Assembly: GCA_965260995.1 (NCBI GenBank)
Contig: CBDHCD010000003.1
Coordinates: 1,488,001 to 1,552,000 of the forward strand
From: JBBROS01 sp965260995
GTDB taxonomy: Bacteria > Pseudomonadota > Alphaproteobacteria > Acetobacterales > Acetobacteraceae
Direction of reading: 5' to 3'
Length of the DNA stretch: 64,000 bases
Below the pieces are notes generated by a model, which was not told where the DNA came from, did not search any database, and was given only the letters and a program-made list of their open reading frames with translations. The position numbers and the translations under genes were made by a program. This document shows, in pieces, positions 35,887 through 44,514 of this stretch (position 1 is the stretch's first letter; each line of letters opens with the position of its first letter).

Positions 35887-37086
35887 CTCACCACCTATCA
35901 GTTGCTGGAACACTCCAAAGTTGTGGGATGGGCTGAAGGGTTTGGAGCAGGTTTGCGATGCGCCGTAGGCCGCGCGTGAACCACGACGTCATGCTGCGCA
36001 GGACGTTCTTCGGCTGTTGTTCCGGGCGTCTGCGTTCGGCAGGCGTGGCATGATGGACCGCATCCCATTGTCCTGTGGACACGGCAAGATAGAGCGCCAG
36101 CGCCATGACCAGGATGAGCCTGGCCAGCCGGTCGGGGAAGCGGATCTGGCTGTCTTCCAGGCCGAAGCCACGCGTTTTGAAGTCGGAGAACATTGGCTCA
36201 ATGCCCCAGCGCCGGGCGTAGTCGAGCGTGGTGAGGTAGCCCGGGGCCTCGGACATGGCGACGATCCAGGGCTCCTCATGGCCGGGGTCCTGGATGAAGC
36301 CGACGTTGGTGCGCACCCGGCGCGCGGTCAATTCCACTTCCGTCAGATAGGGCGTGTCCCGGGCCAGGCGCTCGACCGGCCCTGCGTCGGCACCGTCGAT
36401 CCATAGATGCAGGTTGCCCTTCAGCCGCAGCCGGTAGTCCCAGCCCAGCACCTGGCAGTGGCCGATCAGCGCGGGCGTGCCGTAGAACCGGTCGCCCAGC
36501 AACCGCACACGAGCCTCTTCAGGCAACCAAGCCACTACGGTGTCGAGCAAGCCTTTCTGCACGCCAAAGCCAATGGCACCCTCGGTCTCCTCCACCCGCC
36601 AAGCCAGCGGCAAGGCGCGCTCACCCCAGCGCAGGGCCAGCATGAGGATCTGATGCCGCTCGGACGCCCGGCTCTGATCCAAGATCAGGTCCACCCGCTC
36701 GCCTGGCCCCGCTTCGGCCTGCGCCCGCGCCAACACCTCGCGTGCGAACGCCAGCATCACCGCATCGCACTCGATCAGCGGGTTCGCCAGCACGCGCACG
36801 ATCCACTGGTAGCGCATGTCGATCCGGTCCGGCTGACGCGGCAGGGCGGCCGCCAGCGACATCAGGTTGGCGCTGCGCTCGCTCAGCATGGTCGCAACCA
36901 GAAGCGCCAAGTTCTCCCGCTGCGTCTTGCGCTGCCAGGGCAGCCGCTCATGCAGCACCACGCTGATGCTCCCGGCCACATGCTCGATCCCGCCCATCCA
37001 AACACCCAATCCGTCTAGGATTGGGCCTTCATCACACCACAGGTCGGACCGTCAACCACTCGGGGCCGAAACTGATAGGTGGTGAG
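35887..37086 (-). mobile_element. IS4-family insertion sequence, 1200 bp
   Basis: Perfect 17-bp terminal inverted repeats CTCACCACCTATCAGTT (35887-35903 and complement 37070-37086). A perfect 10-bp target duplication CGTCTGGCAC at 35877-35886 and 37087-37096. One intact transposase gene fills it. The perfect ends and duplication imply a recent insertion. Confidence 0.94.
35888..37009 (-). CDS. IS4-family transposase
   Basis: 373 residues, intact. LILDQSRAS supplies the first Asp, VRLLGDRFYGTPALIG the second, and YARRWGIEPMFSDFKTRGFG the Y-(2)-R-(3)-E-(6)-K signature with the catalytic Glu. The stop falls inside the left inverted repeat. Expressed opposite to the transposase gene it interrupts. 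Confidence 0.92.
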   Translation of the reverse strand: MGVWMGGIEHVAGSISVVLHERLPWQRKTQRENLALLVATMLSERSANLMSLAAALPRQPDRIDMRYQWIVRVLANPLIECDAVMLAFAREVLARAQAEAGPGERVDLILDQSRASERHQILMLALRWGERALPLAWRVEETEGAIGFGVQKGLLDTVVAWLPEEARVRLLGDRFYGTPALIGHCQVLGWDYRLRLKGNLHLWIDGADAGPVERLARDTPYLTEVELTARRVRTNVGFIQDPGHEEPWIVAMSEAPGYLTTLDYARRWGIEPMFSDFKTRGFGLEDSQIRFPDRLARLILVMALALYLAVSTGQWDAVHHATPAERRRPEQQPKNVLRSMTSWFTRGLRRIANLLQTLQPIPQLWSVPATDRW

Positions 37087-37440
37087 CGTCTGGCACGCAC
37101 GTGATGACCGACGAAGCTGGTCAGTATGCCCATCTGAATAAGACCTTTGCCGCCCATGATTACGTGCGGCATGGCGCTGGCGAGTATGGCCGGGGCGATG
37201 TCCACACAAACACGGTCGAGGGCTTCTACAGTGTGTTCAAGCGGGGCATGAAGGGGGTCTACCAGCACTGCGCCGTGAAGCATCTACATCGCTACGTTGC
37301 CGAGTTCGATTTCCGCTACAACAACCGGATCAAGCTGGGCGTGAACGATCAGCAGCGTACGGTGACCGCGTTGCGCGGTATCGTAGGTAAGCGGCTCACA
37401 TACCGCTCACCCTTACTCGATAGGTAAGAAAGAAACAGAC

Positions 37441-37463
37441 AGCTCGAGCACCCTCGAGCTTTT
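37441..37463 (+). terminator. Rho-independent terminator between transposase and passenger operon
   Basis: AGCTCGAG (37441-37448), 4-base loop, CTCGAGCT (37453-37460) and a TTTT run. The perfect 8-bp stem lies 13 bases after the transposase stop and ends 15 bases before the passenger start, so the passenger operon must have its own promoter or rely on read-through. Confidence 0.7.
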
Positions 37464-37478
37464 CGGAAATTGCGCCTT

Positions 37479-39014
37479 ATGGCAGAGCAACTCTCCTTAC
37501 TGGAAATCTTGGAGCGTCCGACGCTTGACGCTTTGTTCAAGCCAGACGCCATCTTTGCGACTGAAGATGGTGCATTCATTGTATCGCTGAAAGAAGACAC
37601 ACGTTTTGACCGGAAGTCTGGCCGGATCGATGCCAAAGGACTTGCGGTCTGCCTCTCTGGATTTGGTAACGGACCGGCTGTTGAGGGCGGCGTGGTTGCG
37701 GTTGGGATAGAGAAAGACGGCACTGTGACAGGGTGCAAGCACCTGTCAGAAAAGAGGCTTCAGGAGATCGAATCTGCCGGTCGTGACCTGTGTCCAGATG
37801 GGCGGTTCGAAACCAAAAAGGTGGGCGTCCTGAACCGCAAGGGGGAAAGCGACTTCCTTGTCCTCATCCGCGTGTTTTACGTTGAGAGCCGCCTGGTCAA
37901 GCTAACGAACGGCGAGGCGTATTGTCGCGAATCCGATAAGTGCCGCCGGCTCAGCGATTTGGAACGAGAAGAGATTCGGATTTCGAAGGGGGAACGCTCC
38001 TTCGAACTGGAACCATGTGCACTTCATTACCCGGCCGGTTTCCGATCGACTGACATCTCTGCGTTCGTCAAACGAATCCGGACCGAGAGGAGTGCCTCAA
38101 GTGACGTTTCGGATGAAGCCATCTTGCAATCCATGCGCCTTGGACGATGGGAGCCGGCCGGGTTTAAGCCTGATAACGTGTGCGCTCTTATGTTCGCAAA
38201 AGACTCCAGGCAAGCGTTTCCCGGAGCCTATATTCACTTCCTTCGATATAATGGGATCGAGGCAAAGTCTGGCTCAGAGTACAATGTCATCAAGGACAGG
38301 ATCATTGAGGGGACGATACTCGACTTGATTCGGGAAACCGCGGCAATTCTAGATGCCAACCTAAGAGAGTTCACGACCTTTAAGAACGGCAAGTTTCACA
38401 CCGTTCCGGAATACCCGAGAGACGCTTGGTACGAGATGGTGGTCAACGCATGCGTCCACCGATCTTACCACGCTCGCACAGTGCCAATCTTTGTCAGAAT
38501 GTTCGACGATCGATTAATTGTTGAAAGCCCTGGTTCCTTTATGCCCTCGATCACCCCGGAAAACCTCGTCCACAAACCACGTAATCCGTTTTTAATGTTT
38601 GTACTGCGGGAATATGGCGAGGTACGCTGCATCAGCGAGGGCACAGCCCGTATCAGGCGAGAGATGACGGAAGCTAATCTGCCTGCTCCAGATTTCCGAG
38701 GAACGGATACAAGCGTCACAGTAGAGCTTCAAAACGAGGCAGCAAATCGGACCAATTCTCTAGACAGCGAAGCTTACAAGGTGCTTGGAGAGGCGGTGTC
38801 TTTCTCGCTAGATCCTGACGAAAAGAAGATCGTGAACTACATAATGGAGAACGGTCGAATGAATGTCAGTGACGCCTTGCGGATACTCAGCACTACCTAC
38901 TGGCACACAGCGAAAGCAAAACTTACCCGCTTGCACAGCCGTGACATTCTCCAACATCACACGACGAAGGTCAGAGACCCTAACGCCTACTACTCTCTAC
39001 GGAGGCAGCAGTGA
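37479..39014 (+). CDS. AlbA_2 (Schlafen-type) / HATPase_c_4 passenger protein
   Basis: 511 residues. The N-terminal AlbA_2-like domain (FIVSLKEDTRFDRKSGRIDAKGLAVCL, GGVVAVGIEKDGTVTG) is followed by a RecG-like central region and a GHKL-type ATPase block (AWYEMVVNACVHRSY, VRMFDDRLIVESPG), then a C-terminal winged-helix-like end (IMENGRMNVSDALRIL). Such proteins are often called transcriptional regulators or RecG-like helicases, but they lack helicase motifs. ATG 37479 is used; a TTG at 37470 is in frame. The stop overlaps the next start (GTGA). It is intact although the host transposase is broken. Confidence 0.8.
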   Translation: MAEQLSLLEILERPTLDALFKPDAIFATEDGAFIVSLKEDTRFDRKSGRIDAKGLAVCLSGFGNGPAVEGGVVAVGIEKDGTVTGCKHLSEKRLQEIESAGRDLCPDGRFETKKVGVLNRKGESDFLVLIRVFYVESRLVKLTNGEAYCRESDKCRRLSDLEREEIRISKGERSFELEPCALHYPAGFRSTDISAFVKRIRTERSASSDVSDEAILQSMRLGRWEPAGFKPDNVCALMFAKDSRQAFPGAYIHFLRYNGIEAKSGSEYNVIKDRIIEGTILDLIRETAAILDANLREFTTFKNGKFHTVPEYPRDAWYEMVVNACVHRSYHARTVPIFVRMFDDRLIVESPGSFMPSITPENLVHKPRNPFLMFVLREYGEVRCISEGTARIRREMTEANLPAPDFRGTDTSVTVELQNEAANRTNSLDSEAYKVLGEAVSFSLDPDEKKIVNYIMENGRMNVSDALRILSTTYWHTAKAKLTRLHSRDILQHHTTKVRDPNAYYSLRRQQ

Positions 39015-39175
39015 GCAAGGAAGAGGGAAACACGCAACGCGAACGCTTCATCAAAGCCGCCCGCGAACTCGGATGTGATGAGGACGAAGCCGCCTTCAAG
39101 GCGAAGTTGGCGGTGATCGCGCGGCAGAAGCCGAAAGCTGGGCCGGAACCGCCTAAGGAGGACCACCATGACTGA
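39011..39175 (+). CDS. Small charged passenger protein 1
   Basis: 54 residues from a GTG that overlaps the AlbA_2 gene stop. TQRERFIKAARELGCDEDEAAFKAKLAVIARQKP is a helical, charged motif (F..AARELG.DE.EA.F...L..IA..KP) with a Pro/His-rich tail. I recall similar small proteins beside mobile genes, but could not check this. No known domain. The last 8 bases overlap the next gene. Confidence 0.72.
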   Translation: MSKEEGNTQRERFIKAARELGCDEDEAAFKAKLAVIARQKPKAGPEPPKEDHHD

Positions 39176-39311
39176 GGATGAACGCAGGCTGCTGCTCTAC
39201 GTGTCGCGATGGCTGGCCGAGCATCTCGAGGAACGTACCGCTGATCAGAACACCACTAACAACCTTGCCGTTGAGATACGCAAACTTGTAGAAGCAGTTC
39301 GTCCTAAATAG
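39168..39311 (+). CDS. Small passenger protein 2
   Basis: 47 residues, ATG 39168 preceded by a strong AAGGAGG. MTEDERRLLLYVSRWLAEHL and LAVEIRKLVEAV suggest two helices forming a hairpin. It overlaps the previous gene by 8 bases and ends 13 bases before the transposon's right inverted repeat. Not recognised; a partner of the AlbA_2 protein is an inference from coupling. Confidence 0.68.
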   Translation: MTEDERRLLLYVSRWLAEHLEERTADQNTTNNLAVEIRKLVEAVRPK

Positions 39312-39349
39312 GAATGGTTACCTGCGTGTTTTCGAAATACATAATCGCC

Positions 39350-39357
39350 CAACATAA
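39350..39357. repeat. Target-site duplication, right (8 bp)
   Basis: CAACATAA directly after the right transposon end; identical to 35236-35243. Confidence 0.92.
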
Positions 39358-39708
39358 GGGGGGACTATGCGACCTATTGCCTTAACCCGCGCGACAGTTA
39401 CCTTCCACTTGGGAACTATTCTCGGATCGCGCCGGGCGGTCTCGCAAACGCCAGCTTTCACTTTGAGGGTAGGCCAAGCGCAGGTGCGAGCATTCTGGCA
39501 TTTCAGGCAGCCCTTGCGGTCCGCACGCTCAGTGCTGGACAAGGCCGAGAGGAGCAAGCCTCTGGCACCTTCACCGTTGGCCTGAGCGACCTGCCCGTGG
39601 CCAAGTCGCAGTAAGCATCCGTGCTGCATGAGGCAGGACCGTGGGCGCATTGCCTCGCTCCCGTCCCGGAGTCGTATCGAACCTAGGCACCGGCACTCGG
39701 GGCCGCAC

Positions 39709-40329
39709 TCAATAAAGCCGCTCCCGATACGCCACCTCGATCCGCGCCTCCGCCTCCTCGGCGGTCTGGTCCGTCCATTCGCGCTGCTGCTCGACCAGGA
39801 TGCGCCCCAACGACGGGAACGCGCCCCGCTCGATCTGCGCCGCCGGGTCCCACAGCCGCGACCGCTTCAACGCCTTGCCGCAATGGAAGAACGCCTCGTC
39901 CACGCGGATCAGCATCCCCGTCCTCGGCGCGCGCCCGTTCACCTCGGAGAGGGCAAGCTGCTCGTCATCCGTCACCAGCCGCGCCTGGCCGTTCACCCGC
40001 AGCGTCTCCTCGACGCCGGGCACGAAGAAGATCAAGCCGACCCCCGGCGCGCTCAGGACGTTGCCGAAGCTGTCCACCCGGTTGTTGCCCGGCCGGTCCG
40101 GCAACAGCAACGCCGTGTCGTCCAGCACCCGCACGAACCCCGCCGGATCGCCGCGCGGGCTGGCGTCCACCCGCCCGTCCCGGTCCGCCGTCGCGATCAC
40201 CAGGAACGGCGACAACCCGATGAACGCCCGGCAATGCCGGTCCAGATGGTCCAGCACCTTCCGCTCCGCCAAGGCGCTGATCTGCCCGACGTGCGCGCGA
40301 AGGGCCGAGATGTCCGGAATGTCGTTCAT
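39709..40329 (-). CDS. PPOX-family FMN-binding protein (MSMEG_1061-like)
   Basis: 206 residues. HCRAFIGLSPFLVIATADRDGRVDASPRGDPAGFV, LLLPDRPGNNRVDSFGNVLSAPGVGLIFFVPG and EAFFHCGKALKRSRLWDP are the hallmarks of this subgroup, in which the flavin site is formed by the DRPGNNRVDS segment. Substrate unknown. Monocistronic between the mobile region and the MFS gene. Confidence 0.9.
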   Translation of the reverse strand: MNDIPDISALRAHVGQISALAERKVLDHLDRHCRAFIGLSPFLVIATADRDGRVDASPRGDPAGFVRVLDDTALLLPDRPGNNRVDSFGNVLSAPGVGLIFFVPGVEETLRVNGQARLVTDDEQLALSEVNGRAPRTGMLIRVDEAFFHCGKALKRSRLWDPAAQIERGAFPSLGRILVEQQREWTDQTAEEAEARIEVAYRERLY

Positions 40330-40360
40330 GGCCGGAGACTGAACCGCCCAGCGCCCGAGT

Positions 40361-41630
40361 TCAAGCGACCGCGGCCCGCTGCCCTGCCACGTCCCGCCCG
40401 ATGAACGCCACCATCACGCTCGCCGCCAGGCACAGCGCCCCCGCCGCCATGAAGGCGGCCAGGTAGCTGCCGGTGTCCACCCGCGACACGCCCGCGAGCC
40501 ACGCCGCCGACGCCGCCCCCGCCTGGTGCGCCGCCGCGATCCAGCCGAACATCACCGGCGCGTTCTCCTCGCCGAAGCACCGCGCCGCCAGCCGCACCGT
40601 CGGCGGCACCGTCGCGATCCAGTCGAGGCCGTAGAACACCGCGAACAGGCTCAGCCCGGCGAACCCGAACCCCCCGATGCCGAGGTCGAACGCGAACGGC
40701 AGGAACAGCAGGCTCAGGCCGCGGAACCCGTAGTACCACGCCAGCAGCACCCGGTTGTCCCAGCGGTCCGACAGCCAGCCCGACAGCGTCGTGCCCACCA
40801 TGTCGAACACCCCCATCGCCGCCAGCAGCCCGGCCGCCGTCACCTCCGGGATGCCGTGGTCGATGCAGGCCGGGATCAGGTGCGTCCCGATCAGCCCGTT
40901 GGTGCTGGCCCCGCAGACGAAGAAGCTGCCCGACAGCAGCCAGAAGTCCCGGCCCGCCAGCCCGGTCCCCAGTGCCCCCAGCGCCCGCCGCGCCGGGTTG
41001 ACCGTCGGCGCCACCCGCGGCACCACCACGCTGCCCCCGAACGGCGGCACCCCCCGGTCGCTCGGCCGGTCCCACAGGAACGCCGACACCGGCAGGATCA
41101 GCGCCGCCGCCACCACGGACAGGGTGATGCTGACCGCCCGCCAGCCGAACGTGTCCGCCAACCCGGCCAGCAACGGCAGGAACACGAGCTGCCCCGTCGC
41201 CGTGCTCGCCGTCAGCACGCCCATCACCAGGCCGCGCCTCGCGCTGAACCACCGGCTCGCCACCGTGCTGGCCAGCACCAGCGCCACCACCCCGCTGCCG
41301 CTGCCCACCACCACGCCCCACAGCAGCACCAGGTGCCAGGGCCGGGTCATCAGCGGCGTCAGCGCCACGCCGAGCGACAGCAGGGCGAGCGCCGAGCCCA
41401 CCGTCCGCCGCAGCCCGAACCGCTCGATGATCGCCGCCGCGAACGGCCCGATCAGCCCGTACAGCAGGATGTTGACCGCCACCGCGAAACCGATCGTCGC
41501 CCGCGACCAGCCGAACTCGGCCTCCAACGGCACGATCAGGACGCCGGGGGTGGAGCGCACCCCGGCCGCCACCAGCAGCACCAGGAAGGTGCAGGCGGCA
41601 ACGATCCACGCGGGATGCAGTCGCGACATG
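40361..41630 (-). CDS. MFS transporter (oxalate/monocarboxylate-like)
   Basis: 422 residues from ATG 41630 with about 12 helices. FGWSRATIGFAVAVNILLYGLIGPFAAAIIERFG is the N-terminal MFS signature and GWLSDRWDNRVLLAWYYGFRG the second-half counterpart. The FGWSR..IG start is common in the oxalate/formate-like and sugar-acid MFS groups; substrate not assignable. The frame stays open into the upstream 16-bp repeats, but ATG 41630 gives a normal N-terminus. Confidence 0.87.
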
Positions 41631-41676
41631 ATCGAGGCTCCGGTTGCGGGAACGGGTGTAGAACCGCCGCCCCCCG

Positions 41677-41770
41677 CTGGCAACGCCTTCCTCTGGCAAC
41701 GCTTCCCTCTGGCAACGCTTCCCTCTGGCAACGCTTCCCTCTGGCAACGCTTCCCTCTGGCAACGCCGCC
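41677..41770. repeat. 16-bp tandem repeat, 5 copies plus a partial one, intergenic
   Basis: Units of CTGGCAACGCTTCCCT (first copy with one change) lie between the start of the MFS gene and the end of the esterase gene, 47 bases upstream of the MFS ATG. Sixteen is not a multiple of three, fitting a non-coding place. It could affect MFS transcription. Confidence 0.85.
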
Positions 41771-41787
41771 CGCGCGGCGGCGGCCCG

Positions 41788-42876
41788 TCAGCTCCCCGGC
41801 GCGCGCGCCCGCGCCGCCCGGGGCTGCCGGAACACCCCCTTCATCCGCCCCACCGCGTAGTCCTCCGCCGCCGTCGACTCCGGCGTCCGCCGCCCCAGCC
41901 CGAAGAAGTCGTACGTCGCGCCCGGGAACACCCGCGCCTCCGTCCGCACCCCCGCCGCCGACAGCTTGGCCGCCAGCACCTCGCCGCCCGAGCGCAGCGG
42001 GTCGATCTGCGCCAGCACCACCGTCGTCGGCGGCAGCCCGGCGAAGTCCTCCCGCGCCGCCAGGTCGATCCGCGGGTCGCGCAGGCTGCCCGGCGCGTAG
42101 AGGTCCTGCGCCCAGTCCACCGTCGCCCGCGACAGCGGCCGGCCGCGCCGATTCTCCGCCATGCTCGGCGTGTTCAGCGCCGTCCCCGCCAGGGGCGTGA
42201 TCAGCAGCAGCTGGTCCGGCAGCGGCGTCGGCATCCCCGCCGCCGTCCGTTCCCGCGCCAGCAGCGCCGTCGAGAGCGCGAGGTTCGCCCCCGGCCCTTC
42301 CCCGGCCAGCACCACCCGCGTCGGGTCCGCGCCCCATTCCCGCAGGTGCGCCCGCGCCCACTGATACAGTGCGAACGCGTCGTCGTGGATGCCGGGGAAC
42401 TGCGCCTCGGGCGCTTGTCGGGTTTGCAGGCTCAGCACCACCCAGCCCGTCCGCGCCGCCAGCTCGCGCGGCGTCGCGTCGTAGTTCTCCCGCGGCCCGG
42501 TCGCCCACGTGCCCCCGGGGAAGTACAGGATCACCGGCGTGTCCCGCGCCTCTGCTGGGCGGAACAGCCGCGCGCTCAGCGGCCCGTACATGCGCCCGTC
42601 CACCAGCGGCACGTTCACCCGCCGCACGTCGGTGTACATCGCCGGCAAGCCGCGCGCGTTCTGCATCGCCCGCGCCGCGTCGATCAGCCACGGCGCTTCC
42701 CGCGCCTGATATAGCGGCAGGTCCGACATCTCCCGCGCGTTCATCACCTGCCGCTCCCGCAGCACGGCCGACAGCGCGGCGCTCGGCGCCGGCCCCGGCG
42801 GTGGTGGCCGGGCGGCGCAGCCCCCGAGGACCCCGGCCAGCGAACCGGCGAGCAGCAGCGAAGAAAGGCGGGACAT
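41788..42876 (-). CDS. Alpha/beta-hydrolase (esterase/lipase family) lipoprotein, nucleophile Ser missing
   Basis: 362 residues with a lipobox (LAGVLGGCAA). The hormone-sensitive-lipase-like fold is clear (VILYFPGGTWATGPRENYDATPRELAARTGWVVLSLQ), but the nucleophile elbow usually read GDSAGG/GESAGG is GEGPGANLAL here, with Gly in the Ser place, and the HGGG oxyanion motif reads PGGT. Asp and His candidates are IDPLRSGGE and none clear. It may have lost hydrolysis or use another residue. Pro-rich linker after the lipobox. Confidence 0.8.
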   Translation of the reverse strand: MSRLSSLLLAGSLAGVLGGCAARPPPPGPAPSAALSAVLRERQVMNAREMSDLPLYQAREAPWLIDAARAMQNARGLPAMYTDVRRVNVPLVDGRMYGPLSARLFRPAEARDTPVILYFPGGTWATGPRENYDATPRELAARTGWVVLSLQTRQAPEAQFPGIHDDAFALYQWARAHLREWGADPTRVVLAGEGPGANLALSTALLARERTAAGMPTPLPDQLLLITPLAGTALNTPSMAENRRGRPLSRATVDWAQDLYAPGSLRDPRIDLAAREDFAGLPPTTVVLAQIDPLRSGGEVLAAKLSAAGVRTEARVFPGATYDFFGLGRRTPESTAAEDYAVGRMKGVFRQPRAARARAPGS

Positions 42877-43017
42877 GCGGACAACCCTGGCGCGACGTGA
42901 GCCGACACCGTGCCCGCCCTGGCCGGTTTCAACAAGCCCGCCCGCGCCCGCCGCCCGTCGAGCCCACCGTCGAACCCGCCGGTGGACCAACCTCCGCCCG
43001 CCCCCTAAACCCCCGCC

Positions 43018-44514
43018 ATGCCGCGCCCGCCGCCCCGCCCGCCTGCCCTGTTCCTGCCCGCCCTGTTCCTCCTCTGCGCCCTGCCGGCGCTGCTGTTCCT
43101 CGCCCTGCAGGTCCCCACCGGCGAGACCCCCGACGAGGTGGCGCACATCATCCGCATGGACAGCCTGCTGCACGGCGTCGTGCTCGGCCATCGCCGCCCG
43201 GCGGGGGAAGGCCCCTACGCCGGCCGCCCCGACAGCGGCGTCCGCGCCAACCCGGCCCTGCTGCCCGCCGGCTTCTCCTTCCTGCCCGGCACGCCGCTCG
43301 CCCAGCGCACCCTGTCGCGCGAGCGCGCCGCCCAGCTCGCCGCCCTGCCCTGGGCCCCGGCCCCCACCTTCGTCAGCGTGCCCAACACCGCCGTCTACCC
43401 GCCGCCGTTCTACGTCCCCGGTGCTGCCGCCATGCAGGCCGCCCGCTGGTTCGGCGCCGGGCCGTGGCACGCGATCCTGGCCGCCCGCGTCGCCAACGCC
43501 CTCACCTACGCCGCCCTCGGCCTCGCCGCCCTGCTCCTCGCCCAGCGGCTGCGCGGCTTGCTGTTCGCCACCCTGCTGCTGCCCATCAGCCTGTGGATGG
43601 CCGCGTCCTGCAACCAGGACGGCCTCATCATCGCCGCCGCCGCCCTCGCCGCCGCCCTGCTCACCCGCGCCACCAGGCCCGCCTGGTGGGCCGCGGCCGT
43701 CGCTGTCGCCGCCATCGGCATGGCCAAGCCGCCTTATGCTCCCCTTGCCGGCGTCGTCTTCCTGCTGATGCCCCATCCCCCGCTGTCCCGTCCCGGCCTC
43801 ATGCTGCCGCGCCGCGCCGCCGGGGCGCTGCTCGCCTTCCTGCCCGCGCTCCTCTGGTACGTCGCCGCCAGCCGCCTGGCCGCCGTCCCCTTCGTGCGCG
43901 GCCCGCCGTTCCGCGCCGGGCCTTACTGGCCGGGCGACCCCGACCAGGTGTTCGCCGCCGTCGACCCGGCGCTGCAGCTCCAGGTGTTCCTGCACCAGCC
44001 TCTCCTGCTGCTCCGCCTGCCGCTTGAGCAACTCGCGGCCCAGGGCGGCTGGCTGCTGTGGGAGATGGTCGGCATCCTCGGCATCCTCGACGTCGCCCTC
44101 CCGGCCGCGCTCTACGGCCTGTGGTTCGCCGCCGTCGCCGCCCTGGCCGTGGGCGAGTCGCTCGCCGGCCCGGCGGCGTCCCCCGGCGTCCACCCTGGCC
44201 TCCACCCTGGCCTCCACCCTGGCCCCCGCCCCTGGGCCTGCCTCGCCGTCCTCGCCTGCGTCCTCGCCACCGTGCTCGCCGTGTTCGACGGCCAGTACCT
44301 GTCCTGGACCTACACTGGCGCGGCTGAGATCGAGGGCATCCAGGGCCGCTACCTGGTGCCCCTGCTGCCGTTCCTGGCCCTGGCGCTTCCCACCGTCCGG
44401 GTCCGGGGCGGCGGGACGGTCCGGGCCGTGCTGCGCGTCCCGGCCGTTCTCGCTGGGTTGGCCGGCCTCGCCGTCATCCCGGGGCTGGTCGTCGCAGCGT
44501 ATTACCTGCGCTGA
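43018..44514 (+). CDS. DUF2142 polytopic membrane protein
   Basis: 498 residues with about 11 helices. TGETPDEVAHIIRMDSLLHG and FLLPISLWMAASCNQDGL are DUF2142 features (GT-C-like membrane proteins placed near polysaccharide genes). A repeated PGLH segment (GVHPGLHPGLHPGPRP) is coded by a short tandem array near 44190-44230. Its 3' end overlaps the convergent acyltransferase gene by 41 bases. Confidence 0.82.
   Translation: MPRPPPRPPALFLPALFLLCALPALLFLALQVPTGETPDEVAHIIRMDSLLHGVVLGHRRPAGEGPYAGRPDSGVRANPALLPAGFSFLPGTPLAQRTLSRERAAQLAALPWAPAPTFVSVPNTAVYPPPFYVPGAAAMQAARWFGAGPWHAILAARVANALTYAALGLAALLLAQRLRGLLFATLLLPISLWMAASCNQDGLIIAAAALAAALLTRATRPAWWAAAVAVAAIGMAKPPYAPLAGVVFLLMPHPPLSRPGLMLPRRAAGALLAFLPALLWYVAASRLAAVPFVRGPPFRAGPYWPGDPDQVFAAVDPALQLQVFLHQPLLLLRLPLEQLAAQGGWLLWEMVGILGILDVALPAALYGLWFAAVAALAVGESLAGPAASPGVHPGLHPGLHPGPRPWACLAVLACVLATVLAVFDGQYLSWTYTGAAEIEGIQGRYLVPLLPFLALALPTVRVRGGGTVRAVLRVPAVLAGLAGLAVIPGLVVAAYYLR

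Larger units (their letters stand above)
35306..37427 (+). pseudogene. IS1595-family transposase, split by IS4-type insertion (35306-35886 + 37097-37427)
   Basis: The N-terminal part has the zinc ribbon (CPRCGGLDR and RRCGPCKRQF) and the first acidic block VTVEIDETFIG; the C-terminal part has the conserved VHTNTVEGFYSVFKRGMKG and FDFRYNNR. Deleting 35887-37096 (element plus one duplication) rejoins KANVASGT to HVMTDEAGQYAHL in one 303-residue frame of normal length. AAGGAG lies upstream of ATG 35306. The remaining product ends out of frame inside the insertion. Confidence 0.92.
35244..39349 (+). mobile_element. IS1595-family transposon with passenger operon, itself interrupted by an IS4-family element
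   Basis: The ends are imperfect 25-bp inverted repeats (35244-35268 and 39325-39349, about 20 matches; both begin GGCGATTA and reach AAACACG / CGTGTTTT). An 8-bp duplication flanks it. It contains a split IS1595-type transposase, a rho-independent terminator, an AlbA_2/HATPase gene and two small genes. The length is 4106 bases; without the later IS4-type insertion and its duplication it would be 2896. Base composition is AT-richer than the chromosome. Because the transposase is broken, the unit is now immobile unless helped in trans. Confidence 0.9.
34511..39614 (+). pseudogene. Secreted protein gene split by a transposon (34511-35243 joined to 39358-39614)
   Basis: The 5' part encodes a signal peptide (LAIGLIAWARVPFPALA), a helical region and the start of a beta-sandwich (GTLTILLRIRNTSREAISVAL). 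It is cut after GIGGCGNI. Four kb later, beyond an exact 8-bp duplication, a frame without its own start resumes with RGDYATYCLNPRDSYLPLG and NYSRIAPGGLANASFHF and ends with FTVGLSDLPVAKSQ. Joining 35243 to 39358 gives one uninterrupted 329-residue frame (990 bases). The rejoined beta-sandwich order (LLRIRN.., then RIAPG..NASFHFEG) is coherent. Family not recognised. Present product is truncated at 35260. Confidence 0.85.

Noticed and set aside
37464..37490. Right end of the IS1595 element just after the transposase (GCGCCTTATGGCA resembles the left flank)
   Set aside because: Match is short, no duplication is found there; the true right end at 39349 has a 25-bp inverted repeat and an exact 8-bp duplication.
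39318..39650. Open frames 39318-39650 (-) and 39367-39585 (+) as genes
   Set aside because: The region is explained by the 3' part of the split host gene in a third frame, which rejoins exactly at the duplication.
40361..42691. A 776-codon frame merging the MFS gene with upstream sequence
   Set aside because: The N-terminal half is an antisense/out-of-frame reading of the esterase and the 16-bp repeat; normal MFS start at 41630.
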